Below, one piece after another: positions 1 through 12,935 of a DNA stretch of 64,000 nucleotides. The translations under genes were made by a program, and so were the position numbers. This DNA is from Nautilus pompilius (Eukaryota; Mollusca; Cephalopoda; Nautilida; Nautilidae), in contig JACATO010000989.1 of the NCBI GenBank assembly GCA_018389105.1, forward strand, positions 620,001-684,000, given 5' to 3'. The notes below the pieces were generated by a model. The model was given only the letters and a program-made list of their open reading frames with translations. It was not told the DNA's origin and made no database searches. Position 1 is the stretch's first letter; each line of letters opens with the position of its first letter.

Positions 1-2639
1 CATGAATGGCTGAAAACCATTTTTGTTTGTGACATTTTACTTAGTGAGTCCAGGTAGCAAAATAAGGGAAAACAAAAATAAAAAAATAATAATACAACCT
101 TTTCTGTCAAAATTTAGTAAACTTCTGTCAAATGAATGTAAAATTTCTCTGTTTAAATATGAATTTAATTTTTAATGTTAATAAATTATCTGAGAGCAAT
201 CATTACTCATTTCTGGTTAGAACAAGTTATTCTATTCTTTAAGAAAATATATTCATATATCAAAAGTTGTGTTGTGGATGTATGACTGAAGTACTGAATA
301 TTTTTATAAGGAAGAAATTAAATCCACAATTTCATGTCACCTGTTAGTGCCTATATATATATATGGGTTTTGTATGTCCATTTAGTGAAATCTATGGTAA
401 TTCACCTTCAAGAAAATGACCTGACCTTTAGGTCATGCTATATCAGACATTATCAATTTTCCAAGACATTTTAAATCATACAATAATTCTTTGGATACAA
501 TGCAAGGGATGGGGTTAATAAGTCAAGAATTTTTGGTTTTGTACAGAGGGCTAGGGATATCTTAAACATTTTATGACTTCATTCCTAAATTGGGCTTTGG
601 ATTGCCTGATGTATCAATGTATCATGGCATCTCACATTGCACATCATTACCTTATGTGGGCAGGAGCTTTGCATACCCAAGACTCACCCCAGTTCTGCAC
701 ATACAGTGCCTACAAACTCAGTAGACATAGCTTAGGTGTGGTAATGTTCATGCCAACTCCACAAATCTAAATTATTTCAATTACAGCTTGCAACAACAAT
801 TTATTAAATGTCATTAACTTCCGTCAAAATCATGAGCTAAATGTGTAAGGTATTCCAAGAAAAAAGTTTCCAAAGACTGGAAAAATTGCTATTTAGATTT
901 TTATTATTATTTTTTTTACTAATAAATATTACTTTTGCAAAACAATGAAACTAGATAAGTAGCCATGACAGGGCTATTAAAAACAGCAATATTTTGGTCG
1001 AACAAACCATTTTACTAGCACTTTTAAGCCAAATTCTATTATCTTTAGATTGAAGTGACTGTTTACCAGATGTAAAGAAGCAGCATTGGACTAAATGCAG
1101 CATCCAGGATTAAATCTAAAAATTTTCATATATTTTTGCTTTTTAAAGATTATTATCTGAACAGCCAAGGCTATATCTTGTATGCATGAAGTCCTAAACA
1201 AATGGTGAAGTTTAATTTGTTTCTCTTTTTTTTTCCTTAAAATTTTAAAATTTAAAAAATAAGGTTTTTTATTGTTATTACACTGAATTTATTAGGATTT
1301 TCCCACAAACTACACAAACATGAATTTGTAATGAATAATAAGCAAGGAAATTGTGAGTTAAATAATTCTAAATGTCTTATGTCAGTTCATTTAGGGGGAG
1401 CACTTTCATTCGAGAAAACATTATCATGTTTGTACAGATGATGCATTTGAATTGAGTCAGATAAAATAAGTTAGGAAATAAAAACTGTCAAGTGAGATAT
1501 TAAATTTTTGCTGACTGAACCCTAATTTGTTTGTGCTAGTGCACTAAATATGGTTAGTTTGTTCTCAGTGACAGGACATTTCAGAATGTTGCCTGCTAAT
1601 AACATTTATTACTGGAATGGCTTTTATAGAGCAATGCCAAGTTTAATCCAAGCTATGTTAGTGGATTTTTGTAATGATATTAATTGGATGTTACTCATAT
1701 TCCTTTTTAACTTGGAAATTACTTCCAGTTGCTGAAGCATTTTCTTTTCTTCCCTTGTTTTGTAAACTGAAACTTTAAGATTTATTTGCACCAAAGGGAG
1801 ATAACCAACTCTCTGAGACCACTTTTAGCAAGGTTGAACTAAAACAAATATATAGACAGAAACTTTTAAATTAATATTCATGGTCAGGTGATAACAATAC
1901 ATTTAATAATATAATGGTGAGAATTATAATGAAAATGCATTAAAAATGATTGATCAAGTAAAACATAAATTTCATTTAAAAACAAAAGGATTTGGATAAG
2001 TGTTTAAATTAAAAATTTTTTGATTAAATCATTTTTTATTCATAGTATTTGAGAGTGTGTTTGTTTGTTTTTCTTTAAATATAAATTAGCATATTTATTT
2101 TATTTTTTTTGAATTTATTTAGGCTTCATATTATTTTTTTAGATACCTTGATTTAACCTGTTTGATGCCATACAGTACTGTAATGAAACAGTGCTACACT
2201 TTGACCAAATGAGCCAGGGGTGAAGATTTTCATCACTTTCATCCTCTACGCTTCCATTACTGTCATTCAAACAAAATTTGTTATCTATCTACATTTGTAT
2301 CACCATTCTTTGCATGTGGATCTGATTTAGTGGTGCCAAAACTTGAATCAGCACCTCAAATAATCAACAGATAAGCATCTTCTGTAGTGGGCTTTCCACC
2401 ATTGATAATATATGAAGTGTTACCTATTAGGAATGTTATCTGCCCTTTTCTCATTTCTGGCATCACCAGTGCTATATAGAAGACAGGGCTTGTACATTAT
2501 GCATAACATAAAACAGTGCATAGATGATAGTTCATACATAATACAGCTATGTAGCATCTTATGTTGCAAATGAGGTCTGTGATGAGTGTGTACCACAAAA
2601 AAAAATAATGTCTGTAACATTTCCTGTTACACCCGGACA
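1..2639. other. AT-rich non-coding DNA
   Basis: Nothing coding is supported. It contains one TA run and one AAGGGAGATAAC motif at 1,793. Short ORFs here have no recognisable composition. Confidence 0.6.
352..364. repeat. (TA)n microsatellite
   Basis: A short uninterrupted TA run. Confidence 0.9.
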
Positions 2640-2890
2640 GCTATTGTACTTTGTTTGCAAAAGAAAAAAAAAATGGTTGTGCCATGTTGGCAAGCCCTTC
2701 CATACCATACACTAAATCTTGATGAATTCCAAGCTTGTATTTTCTGATGTGACATAGACCTTGGATTTGCCAACTGTTCTAGTAAATTTGTCCAAAGATG
2801 TGTAGTGCAGCCTCATCACTCAATAACAGCTTTCTCATTCAAAAGATTTTTAAAAAGTGTAGAAGAATATTTACAGCACCTATTATAATT
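2640..2890 (-). pseudogene. Possible Tc1/mariner-superfamily DDE fragment
   Basis: The minus strand reads LLLSDEAALHIFGQIY, then NSWQIQGLCHIRKYKLGIHQ and a decayed PFFFFANK-like end. SDEA..H..G.......W and the following arrangement recall a Tc1/mariner-related transposase of invertebrates. It is short and broken by stops; no ends are visible. Confidence 0.4.
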
Positions 2891-4657
2891 GTTCTCAAGA
2901 AGGTTCTATAATTAATATCTACTCAGAAACACTTTTCCTTTTTGTCATGATTCATTGTACTGTGATTTTTACAATGTATCATTCTAGAAAGGTTTTGGGA
3001 TGTGCTAATGATATCCAGATGAAGATGTTCTACAAAGTTGCCTGCCTTATGTTGTCTGTATCTTTGAAACTATTTATTATGGGAGGGCATGGCAATGGAC
3101 TAAATTTTATTGATACATGCATCTGAAAGTATTAAATCTTGATAATGGATTGGGTTTCTGAGATTAGTCTGTTCTTTTGTTTGCTCAGTGTGACAATTTA
3201 GTAAACCTGCAAGGAAAACATCACTGCCAGCAACAATAACAGTAACATAACCTATACTCCTCTTTGCTTTGAAAAACTTATTAAATGCATCATATATGGT
3301 TTTAAAATAATAAATTTTTAAAAAAAAATTATCTTCTGTTTTTTGGCACCTCCTTTATATACAAACATCTTTAACATTCTTATTTGATGGATTAATTTGT
3401 GGAATTTTAAATTGAAGAACATTAGAGCATTAAGTTTATGAGTTAGACAAATTTTTTTTTTAATGATTATGACAACAGTGATGACAATGTTAGTGTATTC
3501 TGCAGTAATTTGCCACTAAATTATAGTGGGAATTGTAGGAGCTAATAATTTATTACTTTTCAGAAAATTAATTTTTTAAAAGGTGAAGATCTTGATGCAG
3601 ATGGTGGGGAGGAGATATGAGAAAACAACCCAAACCTGGATTCACTGTGTACATTACAGGGTTACATTAGTAGCAGAGAACTGCAGCAACATTACATTGG
3701 TTTTGCCACTCAATTTAGTAAAAAGACTTCTTCCTTTACTAATAATGTTATGTCTGTCCTTCAGTAATTATACTGTAATTTTTAAAAACATTTTATAGGC
3801 TGATTATGTCGCTGATGACAGCAGGCATCAAATTAAGTGGCACAATTCACAGTATTTTAGTGGAGAAGAATAGTTTATTAGCTAACACAGTAGTTTGTCA
3901 TGTAGAACACTTATCCACTTCCGGCTGATAGACCATTTTTAGGTATCGATTATCGTACTTGAATACAGCTGACATTCCAAGAAGAGATTTATCCCTAGAA
4001 TGACGTTTTTCTGTTCTTTTGTTTGTTTCTTTTTTTAGTACTTGGCTAGTCATATCTATAAATTCTATGGCAGGGCTGTATAGATGCTTGTCAGGTCTAT
4101 AGTACTTACTACAAAAAAGTAATTAAATCTGAAAGGTGTGAATGTATTCCGCAGCAGCACGTAACAAATTCGAACATCAGTATAACTAGGTAACCAAGAG
4201 ATTTGTATTCAAGAGAAATTAACCATCAGAATTCTTACTGGATATTTATTCTTCCCTTTTTTAATCACATATTTCTTTTCTTTCTTGATTCCCCTCTTAT
4301 TTATTAAGCTAAATTAGGATGAGTTTTATAAGTAGGTATAGTGAATAATAGTGGAACAAGAAAACTTTCGACATCCATTGTGTTTTTTAATGTATCGATC
4401 ACAACACACTAAACAACTGCACTAGATGCACTGTTCTGTGTGCTCACTAATCTGCTGCTGAATAGAAGCCTCTTACTAATTTCCAATCTGCTATAATGCT
4501 TATAGATTTTAAATCATTAGCTACTTTTGTCCTGAGTGCTGGAAAGAACAAAAACAAACAAACATTGTAGCTTGTCTACCTTCTCCTTCCCCTTTTTTCT
4601 ACAAACAGCTTTAAATGTTTTATTTAAGCTGTGCCCTCGTAATTTTTTTGCTAAATA
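2891..4657. other. Unassigned AT-rich DNA
   Basis: No gene or clear repeat seen. The left half may be the rest of the decayed DDE fragment that ends at 2,890. Confidence 0.5.
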
Positions 4658-6333
4658 CAGTGATACCCAATGTTGCAGGATCTCCATTATGCATGAATTC
4701 ATTATAGCACAAATTTATTTTAAAAAAAGAAATACATATATAAAAAAACAGATCAAAAGTTAATAAAACAGGAACACAACACACACACTTGTCTCAAAGT
4801 TTTATAACAGATTTTTAAAGAAATTATTGGTTTTTGTTCAGTAATTTAAAAACAAACATTATTAAAATACACAAAGCAAATAAAAACTTAAATGGAGCGC
4901 ATGCCATAAACTCAAATGCAGTCTGAATTACTCCTCTTTGAGAAGGTTAATTAGCTTTGCTTTGCTCAACTATTATTTGATTCATTTTAAGTGATGAACG
5001 TGGCCAAATTTAACTAAAGATGGGTCCTGAATGCATAGAAAATGACAGTGCAGAGGGTGAATCAAAAACAAAGCATAAGAGCATCAGTTTTGATATTGAG
5101 TTAAAAGTTTTGAGGTATTTGGAATCAGGACTAGAAGGGTACTGTAGTTGGGCATGAGTTTGGATCTAACAAGTCATCAGTGAGGACAGTTATGAAAAAT
5201 GAGGACAAAATCATGCAGCAGGAGAGTCTGCCACTCTAGTCGCTGTTACTGAATTAATGTGATTTGGCAGTCAAACCATAAGGCTTGGGTATTAACAATG
5301 TTTTTAACAATTGGAAAAATTGATTTGAACCAAAAGGTACTATCATTTCTGGACAATGCTCCCAGGCCACCCGCAAAAACTTGGCATACTTCAAACTGAC
5401 TCACCAGTTGAAGTTGCTTCTTCCGCCCAACATGACTTCCCTGCTGCAGCCCATGAACCAGGGATGCTATTGCCGCCTTCAAGGGTTACTACCTATGCCA
5501 CTCCTTTAGTCAGCTGGTTAAAGACATTGATTGAAATGGTAAACAATACATGAAGAACTGGTGGAAGATGTGTGGCATATTGAAGGCTATCAATAACATT
5601 GATGAGTCTTGGCAGCAAGTCTGTTCCAATCATAGGAACTGTTTGGCAGAAATTGCGACCAGACGTCATTAATGACTCTGTCTGATTTGAGGAGAACAAT
5701 GCCATCAATCACCAGTGGCATTGTGCTGTTGGCCAACACTACCAGATTTGAAGAGGTGGGTGTGGAGAATGTGAATTTGCTGTTGTGGTCTCATTGGAGA
5801 GCCTCTGACCAGTGCAGGAGCTGGGTCAACATGACATGTGGGCTGAGGGGATAGAGGCTCCAGCTGAAAATGTCCTTACCACCAAAGTTATTTGGAAGGG
5901 ACTGGATCTTATAAATTCAGGTCTGGACCTTTTGGAGCAGCACTATGACAGTTGGGAGCGCATCTCTGCTGTCAGGAAGATCGTCAACCAAGGTGTCTCA
6001 CCTGCTATGAATAAGTTCTTCACAACCATAAGAGGAAAGCAAGGCAGCTCACACTTGATGACCTCTTCAAAGTAACTTTCTCTTCCAAGGAGCCACAGCC
6101 AGGGACTTTGCAGAAACAGGATTAAAATAAAAACTATTAATAATACAGTGATTTTTTTTACTGGTATAATTCATTTACTGTAGTGTTTTTTTTTTTTTCA
6201 GGTTAACAATGATATTTCATTTGTTTTCACTTGCAATTTTTGGGTCTATGAAACCTTGACCTTGTTTAGCACAATCTTCACTCAGCACGAAATTGTCAGG
6301 AATCTTTCTCTTGTGTAAAACAGGATATTACTG
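4658..6333 (+). pseudogene. Tigger-like transposon remnant
   Basis: The + strand carries, in broken frames, KHKSISFDIELKVLRYLESG (HTH, near 5,080), FLDNAPRPP (5,350), LPPNMTSLLQPMNQGC (5,425-5,470), a block around WKMCGILKAINNIDESWQQV (5,560-5,620), and a C-terminal part beginning LTTKVIWKGLDLINSGLDLL (5,870-6,100). This order matches Tigger transposases. The boundaries are tentative: CAGTGATACCC at 4,658 and its weak mirror GGATATTACTG ending at 6,333, both flanked by TA. The coding remnant at 5,045-6,125 is certain; the exact ends are not. Confidence 0.85.
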
Positions 6334-8743
6334 TACTCAGAATAGCTAAGATACTTTATTTCTCAAATCGTTCTGGTGAAACCACATTTCATCCTTTCCA
6401 AACTGTCAGCATTCCTGGGGAAGATGAGGACAGCAAACCTGCATTGCATACTGTAGATGATGTCCAACCAAAGCTTAAAATAAGGGAGCAAGAATGTCTG
6501 ATATTTTTATTTGTATCACCATAAGAATGCTTATATATTAAGGCAATACTATTCCAGTCAAGTTTCTTTTGAACATCTCTAGCATTTAAATTTTATCTCT
6601 TATGTGTACTCAGGGAGAGAAAAAAAATCTTTTGGTTGAAATTTTGTTTTGATAATTCAAGATAAAACAGTTTATGTATTACAATTTACATATGATTGTA
6701 CTTTGCCTTTTAAAAATATTTTTGGGCACTTTTTTTTTTAATTAAGTTTTTCCAAGATGTAGCATGAGTGCTTGTTGCTCATGATTTTATTTGACTTACC
6801 AGCCGCACTATATAAACTTTAGATTTACCTAAAATATGCTGCAAAATGTTTGTTTGATTTTCTATAAACAAGTTTAAATTCTGCAGTACAAACACTGAAT
6901 CAAAGCAAATAATATGAAGATTGCTACTTTGCAGTGCACACATTCTCCTTTTTATATCAGAAGTCCATCCCAAACTTTAAATGTTTGTGAAAACATTTTG
7001 TTCTTGCTCTGAACAGTCACATACTCAGTGGTTTGATACAATCATCCAAAATCCTCTTTGCCTGCCATTTACTAACCTTTCAGTAATTGTTACTCAGTCT
7101 AATACATCTCCACTGTGAAGTAAATACATTTAATTTAAAAACAACAAACTCAAATAATGCTAATAAATAAATAAATAATCGTTTGCATCATTTATATGTG
7201 TGTGTGTGTGTGTGTATTCTCTCTCTCTTTTTGCTTTTGTAAATCATGGACACACCAATTAGTAAAATGAAATATACACTAGTAAAGTTTTTGTTTCTAC
7301 CAGTAGTGCATCTGGCTTTCTCAAGGCATGCAATAGGTCTTAGTGTTTTGATCCAATGGGCATTTATCTGATAGTGTTTGTAATACGTCGATAAGGATGT
7401 GTATTTACATGTATGTGCGTGTTGTTAACCTTAGGATAACTCTCACTAAAGCTATTACTATTGTTTGTTCAGGCCTGACTTACTATGTACTCTGATAATT
7501 TGAACATCTTTTCATTTAAAAAATTAATTTAAAAAGAAATTGTTTGTTTTGTTATTTTTATCCCTGATGTCCTTGGCCACCACTCGTTATTTCACAGTTA
7601 TATAAATCATTCTTTATAGTGTACGGAGGATAAGTTACTGCTGTATTTAGCCCCCTCCCATTGTTTTGGTTGAATATCTGAGGTGACACTTAAACCTCAG
7701 CATATCTCACTCTGCAGACCTGCTGTAGCTGATAGTCTGGTCCAGCACTGAATAGTTCTTTTCATGCCACACTGGCCACATTTAGCACTGAGCCCATACA
7801 ACAGACAGTGAAACATTAATACTGCTGCTATCTCTTGTGTGCAAACTCATCGCAAAATGTCTGAAACTGTCCGATAAGGCCTTACTACTGTGGAGAAATA
7901 TGTGGAAATCAATCATCCTAAACTTATGCCTAGTTTGGCAGAAGGTGGTGAACTTTGATGAAAAGCTGTGTCCTTGTATAGCACGCAAAATTTGATGACT
8001 ATCTTTCTGTGGTTTGTGTTAGTGTGAGTAACAAAAGTTTAATATTTTAAACATTTTTTTTAATGTCGTTAACTTTTGAAAGCTTCAAAATCAGTGCACA
8101 ACACCTGCTGAAAGAGTAGCTATCTTGTGCAATTTATGTGTATGAGAAGCATTTGTACACATTTTTTTATGTTTCAGAAAGTTTTGTTCCAAATAATTTT
8201 GATCACAGTGTATATCCTTTGCACCTGGAATTATATTGGTAGAGTGGTTTTGCTTAGACGTTTTAGTTCTTTTAGTGTTAACTTTATTTTGCATATACTA
8301 GTAAAATGTTTCTTTTTCTAGATGGCTTAGCAGAGAGTTAAGTAAGCACCAAAGATTTTTTACAGTCCTAATTAAAGGTCTGGGAAAGGCCCTGCTCTAC
8401 AAACAATTCCAAAATGGTCAAATACAATAAATAAATAATTTTTATATTTTGAATTTACATTAAATGAAATTGTGAAACGTTCAGATTTGAAAAAAATAAG
8501 AATTCAATTTTAGTTTTCAAACAAAAACTTTTTATGCTGTTGGCTGTAAAGATTTAATTTGTATGCCTCCTGATAGCAGGCTTATTCATCACCAGAAAGA
8601 ATCCGTTTGTTTGTGTGTATCATTTTAAAGGTGAATAACGCTTGAAAGCTTGTTGGCACTATCTGCTTTCTCGAGGTTTAGAAAAAAATATATAATGTAT
8701 CAGAAGCTTGTATAAGGAAAGATAGATAGTATGTTTTTAAACT
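6334..8743. other. Unassigned AT-rich DNA
   Basis: No supported gene. A TG microsatellite lies at 7,197. A denser, less AT-rich patch at 7,690-8,000 may be an old repeat that I could not identify. Confidence 0.5.
7197..7216. repeat. (TG)n microsatellite
   Basis: About ten TG units, followed within ten bases by a CT run. Confidence 0.9.
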
Positions 8744-8821
8744 AGGGATATTTGAATGAAACCTGGCTAGATATCTTTATGGTGATGCTATTTCAACTAG
8801 ATTTTATTTGAAAGTCCCCTT
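8744..8821 (+). repeat. Foldback (hairpin) repeat, copy A
   Basis: The left arm AGGGATATTTGAATGAAACC is mirrored by a right arm that reads AGGGGACTTTCAAATAAAAT on the opposite strand, with a loop of about 25 bases. Two related copies occur at 20,747 and 30,983. The structure resembles a very small MITE or foldback element; no coding content. Confidence 0.65.
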
Positions 8822-9839
8822 GTCAGGTTGGCACTTGAAGTGCTGCCAAATGTTTTTTTTACAGTATAGGAATTTGTATATAAATATATAAACATTATAA
8901 TGATTCACTCATACATAGCAAAAATTTGTTTTCTTACTCCTTGGTAAGATCATTCAGATGCAAATTGTGCTTTATTAGCATGTAAACAAGCCATGAATAT
9001 TGAAGTAATTATGAAAACAAATGAAAGAGCTAAAGAATCATTAATAAATGTTTTTAAGTTATAAACTGGGTTGGAAAGATGCATCTATGTGTGATACTAC
9101 TAAACATGAAATACTTGTGACTAATCTCTTTTTTCAAAGACTTGAAACATTACTGGTATGTATTACCAATCAGTCAGTTACAAGCTGATATTAATTAACA
9201 TATTAATTTTACTATAAAATTTAAAGACATTTTGTTTTGATATTGTATGAGTTTTATCTATTTAACATTTATTGGTATTGAGCAGTTTCCATTTTTAGCC
9301 ATTATACGCCAAGCAAATGTCTAGTTATTGGAAGGGAAGGTATTTTTAACTTAACCCATTTATAATTTTCCTAACAGTTTTTTTGTAGCTAGAAATTACA
9401 AGTTGTCATGCCATATGTATGTCAGTCAAAATCTCAAACATATCCCATGATTCATTTTGAAAATTGCCATTTTTCATTTTGCATAAACATGTCGGGTTCA
9501 TGTGTACTACAGTGATTGGTGACTTCTACAACTGTAGAGAACTTTGTTTTAATAAAATTTAATTTCACAAAAACTTATCTAGCCCATTCTGTAGATAGTC
9601 TCGAAAAGGATTGTTTGTTTTTTTGAAAACATTTTAAAAAGATCAACATCCCATAATTATTTCTAATATTGTAAGAGCCTTCATTAAAAAAATGGCTTAA
9701 ACATCGTGTCATATCTCAATAAAATTTCACACAATTTTAATTTTAAAATCCATTCACAAATATAAAGCTTTTTGTTAAAAAAAATTACTGTAAAATATTT
9801 CTTTTTTATACTTTGACTTAAATAATGTTGTTATTGACT

Positions 9840-10085
9840 GCATTTACCTGAATGCACGTGATACTAAAAAGGGCTTGGAAAAGGAAGGTGGGAACCGGGG
9901 TAAATATCCAGCACAAATTTATCAATGTATTCTCTACTGTGACCAAAGTGGTAAAGAACAACCAGTGTACAGATGAAAAGAGAAAAATTGAGTACCCAGA
10001 AGAACCTGACTAAAAGGAGACCATAGATGGCATAGAAACCAAGTTAGCAATCTATTGATAACTTGACTCAGCTAATGGAATAATT
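9840..10085 (-). repeat. tRNA-derived SINE-like repeat
   Basis: On the minus strand a head (TTAGCTGAGTCAAG) is followed by CTCCTTTTAGTCAGGTTCTT and TTCATCTGTACACT. The same order is found in the copy at 12,225-12,540 (CTCCTTTCAGTGGGTTCCTT and TCATTTGGACACT). The family relation is seen directly; the RNA polymerase III head is degenerate. Confidence 0.5.
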
Positions 10086-12224
10086 TGAAGTTTATATCGC
10101 ACTCATTGTTGATTATAGTGTAGAATTTGTTTGAAAATAACAAAAAAGAGAAGGAAAGAAAAGGTATGAATATTTTTGTATTTGATATACATAGTTATGT
10201 AATTAATATATATTTCCATTTATTTTAGAACAATAAGGAATCCATATTGTAAATGGTTTGAGTGGCCAAGTCTGACATCAAGTAGGTTAGAATCACCACC
10301 AGCTGGCTATTAAAAATGAGCCCCCCTGTCATAAATTATAAGGAATTATCCTCGATGCGAACATTTCATGGCAATTGCTTTTAATGACTATATACGCGTG
10401 AAAAATTTCAATATCATTCATCATTATTTAAGCTTTATCTTACTGTCCAAAGGAGGAAGAAGTTTAGGAGCTGGTGGGTATTTTATTATGCCACCATTTG
10501 GGCCTCAACTGCTGCATTAGTAATATGGGACCAATACACTACCGAGGGAATGGCTGGAACACAAGCGGAGCGGTCTGTTTTGATGATAATTTTACTGCAT
10601 CTTCAGTCTCGTTTAGTAGATTGAACTGGCACAAGCCTACTAGGATCCAGAAATAGTGTTCATGAATCCTTAACCCTCTGACTATGATCTTCCTTCAAGT
10701 GGGGAAATTGTAGAACAAAAGCTAAGTTTTTAAAATTTACGTGATAGGCTCACACCATTAAAGATTTTCGAAATTGTGAATTTGTAAGCCCCCCCCCCTG
10801 CACAGGTTGATTAGGAAACAAGTCATTTGTGACCATCTTTAGGATAAACAGATCCATCCACCTGTTTAATAAAACCATTTTTCATATGCCAGTCACAGGA
10901 GGTTGGGAGTGTGGAGTGTTCTTAGAAGAAAGCCACGATAAGATGATATATATGTTTTGTGTATTGTCAAACTCTTCACCAGGCGCATGGATTTTACTTC
11001 GCTGTTTCGGTATAAGTCAGTCTTTTTTGCTTGTTAAATTTGTGTTTTTAGCTACGTGCAAAATAAACATTTCAGACACTTCAGATAACATTGTCCTAAT
11101 GAAGTTGGGGGGGAAAAAACGTTTTGTGGCCAAGAAAAACAAATCTGTGAAGTCATTTATCAGAGTTTCATGACAACCGACAGAATAATGTCTTGGAATC
11201 ACCCGAAGTAACTCTAATTCATTCTTGCTCTCCCCCCCTCTGACGTTTTGAAGCATTATTCATGGTGCTGCACCCCCCCCCCAGAAAAGAACAAGGAATT
11301 TAAATTCAGACTGCTGTTGTTGGTTTAATCTTTTGAAAAAAATATCTTGGCATTGCTGGGATCAGTTCATTGCTTCCCTAACAGGTTTGTCTGCCTTGAG
11401 TGTATCTCAGAACTCTCTCATACAGTGTTTAATCACTATTTTTTTAAGCTCATAGTAACAGTTTTCATGCTTTTCATACCAAAATCCACTGTTTCCTCTC
11501 CTACTCTTACATTATGTGATATTTTTTTACTATCATTTTGTGTAGCTGGTGAAATTTGATCTGGTTTCCGATTTTACAATCACCATGCGTTCATCACCTA
11601 CTCTAAGTACTCTCAACTGTTTACGGCGCTATAGTGGTAACTCAAATTTTGTAGGTTTTATCCCTTTATTTGACATTAATAACACACCACCATTTTATTA
11701 TGGTACAGTGTATTGCAACACAACCAAGAAGAATATTCTCCTTGTGTTTTGATGGAACATTATAGCATTTTCCTTTACTGTAGTTTCAAAGGATAAAAGC
11801 AAGGTTTGGGGGAGTGGTTGCTTTTCATTCTGCCTCAGGCCTCAGAAGTCAGCTGCAGCATCAATCCATGTGGAGCATCCTCCAATTCCAGACCTGTAAT
11901 CCATTGGTCTTTTAAAGGTATGATGCCTTATATTTCTGTAAATGGTTTGTGGCCAAGTAAGAATGAGGACTGAATCAGGTAGATTTAAATCATCTATTTT
12001 AGATCTGAGAATAAGTTTATTTCATGAAACACCCTCAATAAACAAAGAAGAAAAGTAAAGAAAAAAGAAGAGAGAAGCAAACAATAAAAAAAGTAATAAA
12101 TATAGGACGACAGAGATTAAAAAGTGAAACAAACCGACATACACTACCCTTCTGGATTATGACCCTGTCATCCATAAGTTTGCTTTTATTTTTATTTTTT
12201 TAAAGAAAAAAACTGCACATTTAC
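10086..12224. other. Unassigned DNA with poly-C/poly-G tracts
   Basis: C or G runs occur at 10,321, 10,790, 11,107, 11,233 and 11,272. A 114-codon + frame at 10,829-11,173 has no recognisable domain and is not called. Confidence 0.45.
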
Positions 12225-12540
12225 TGTGAAGCAACTCTTTTTTTGTAATGCTAGAGTCGTCCTGCTAAGGTGCCTGTCCCGCTACGCATTCTCTGATTAT
12301 CTGCCACAACGGGGCTCGGCATCACTAGTGAGCTTCAAGGAAAGGAAAGACCTCATCTTAGTAAACAAAAAAAAAACCCCAGTGTAAATGTATCAATGTG
12401 TGCTTCTACATTGGCTGACTTAGCTAAGAGCCGCTAGTGTCCAAATGAGAAGAAAATGAAGACGCCTGGAAGGAACCCACTGAAAGGAGATCCTACATTG
12501 GATTGGTAGGAGCTATGGTATCAGTCTACTAATAGAATTA
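12225..12540 (-). repeat. tRNA-derived SINE-like repeat
   Basis: On the minus strand the head is TTAGTAGACTGATACCATAG, then CTCCTTTCAGTGGGTTCCTT, then a long body with an A-tract and GATGCCGAGCCCCGTTGTGG. It is homologous along about 120 bp with the copy at 9,840-10,085. CpG-rich for this window. Confidence 0.5.
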
Positions 12541-12629
12541 ATTAATAGCTTTAAAATTAATTAGTTAACGTGCATAATAAAGATAACGTATCAAAAAAAA
12601 AAAATAAAAATACCTGGATATTTTTAACA

Positions 12630-12935
12630 GTCGGTGCTTATCTTCATCAGGGCGAGCGAAATAAAGCCGCAATTATGTCACTCACAATATAAATCATATG
12701 TGGTTAGGAAGAGAAATGCACGAATCATAAGTATAAACAATTATTTTCGCTTAAAAATAATCTTGTGGAAAAAGACCTGTTTCTGCTTATTTGAGTGTTT
12801 GTTTTGTAGACCACGTCAGATTTGGCCGGCATCTTTACATTCTCCACTTGGAATTTATACCCAGAACTCCCGAAGGAGCTGAATGTTCCTTACTGACGTG
12901 ACCCGCCGTGTCTTATACATGGTGACGTTTTGCCG
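12630..12935. promoter_or_regulatory. CpG-richer segment with two CRE-like motifs (candidate only)
   Basis: CpG dinucleotides are clearly denser here than in the surrounding AT-rich DNA. TGACGTGA (12,894) and TGACGTTT (12,923) resemble the cAMP-response element core. A + strand frame is open for 82 codons (12,634-12,882) but is not recognisable. It could be a distant promoter or 5' exon of the collagen gene, or simply unmethylated repeat-derived sequence. Confidence 0.25.

Noticed and set aside
10829..11173. 114-codon plus frame
   Set aside because: No recognisable domain and no splice or promoter context; an overlapping minus frame is equally open.
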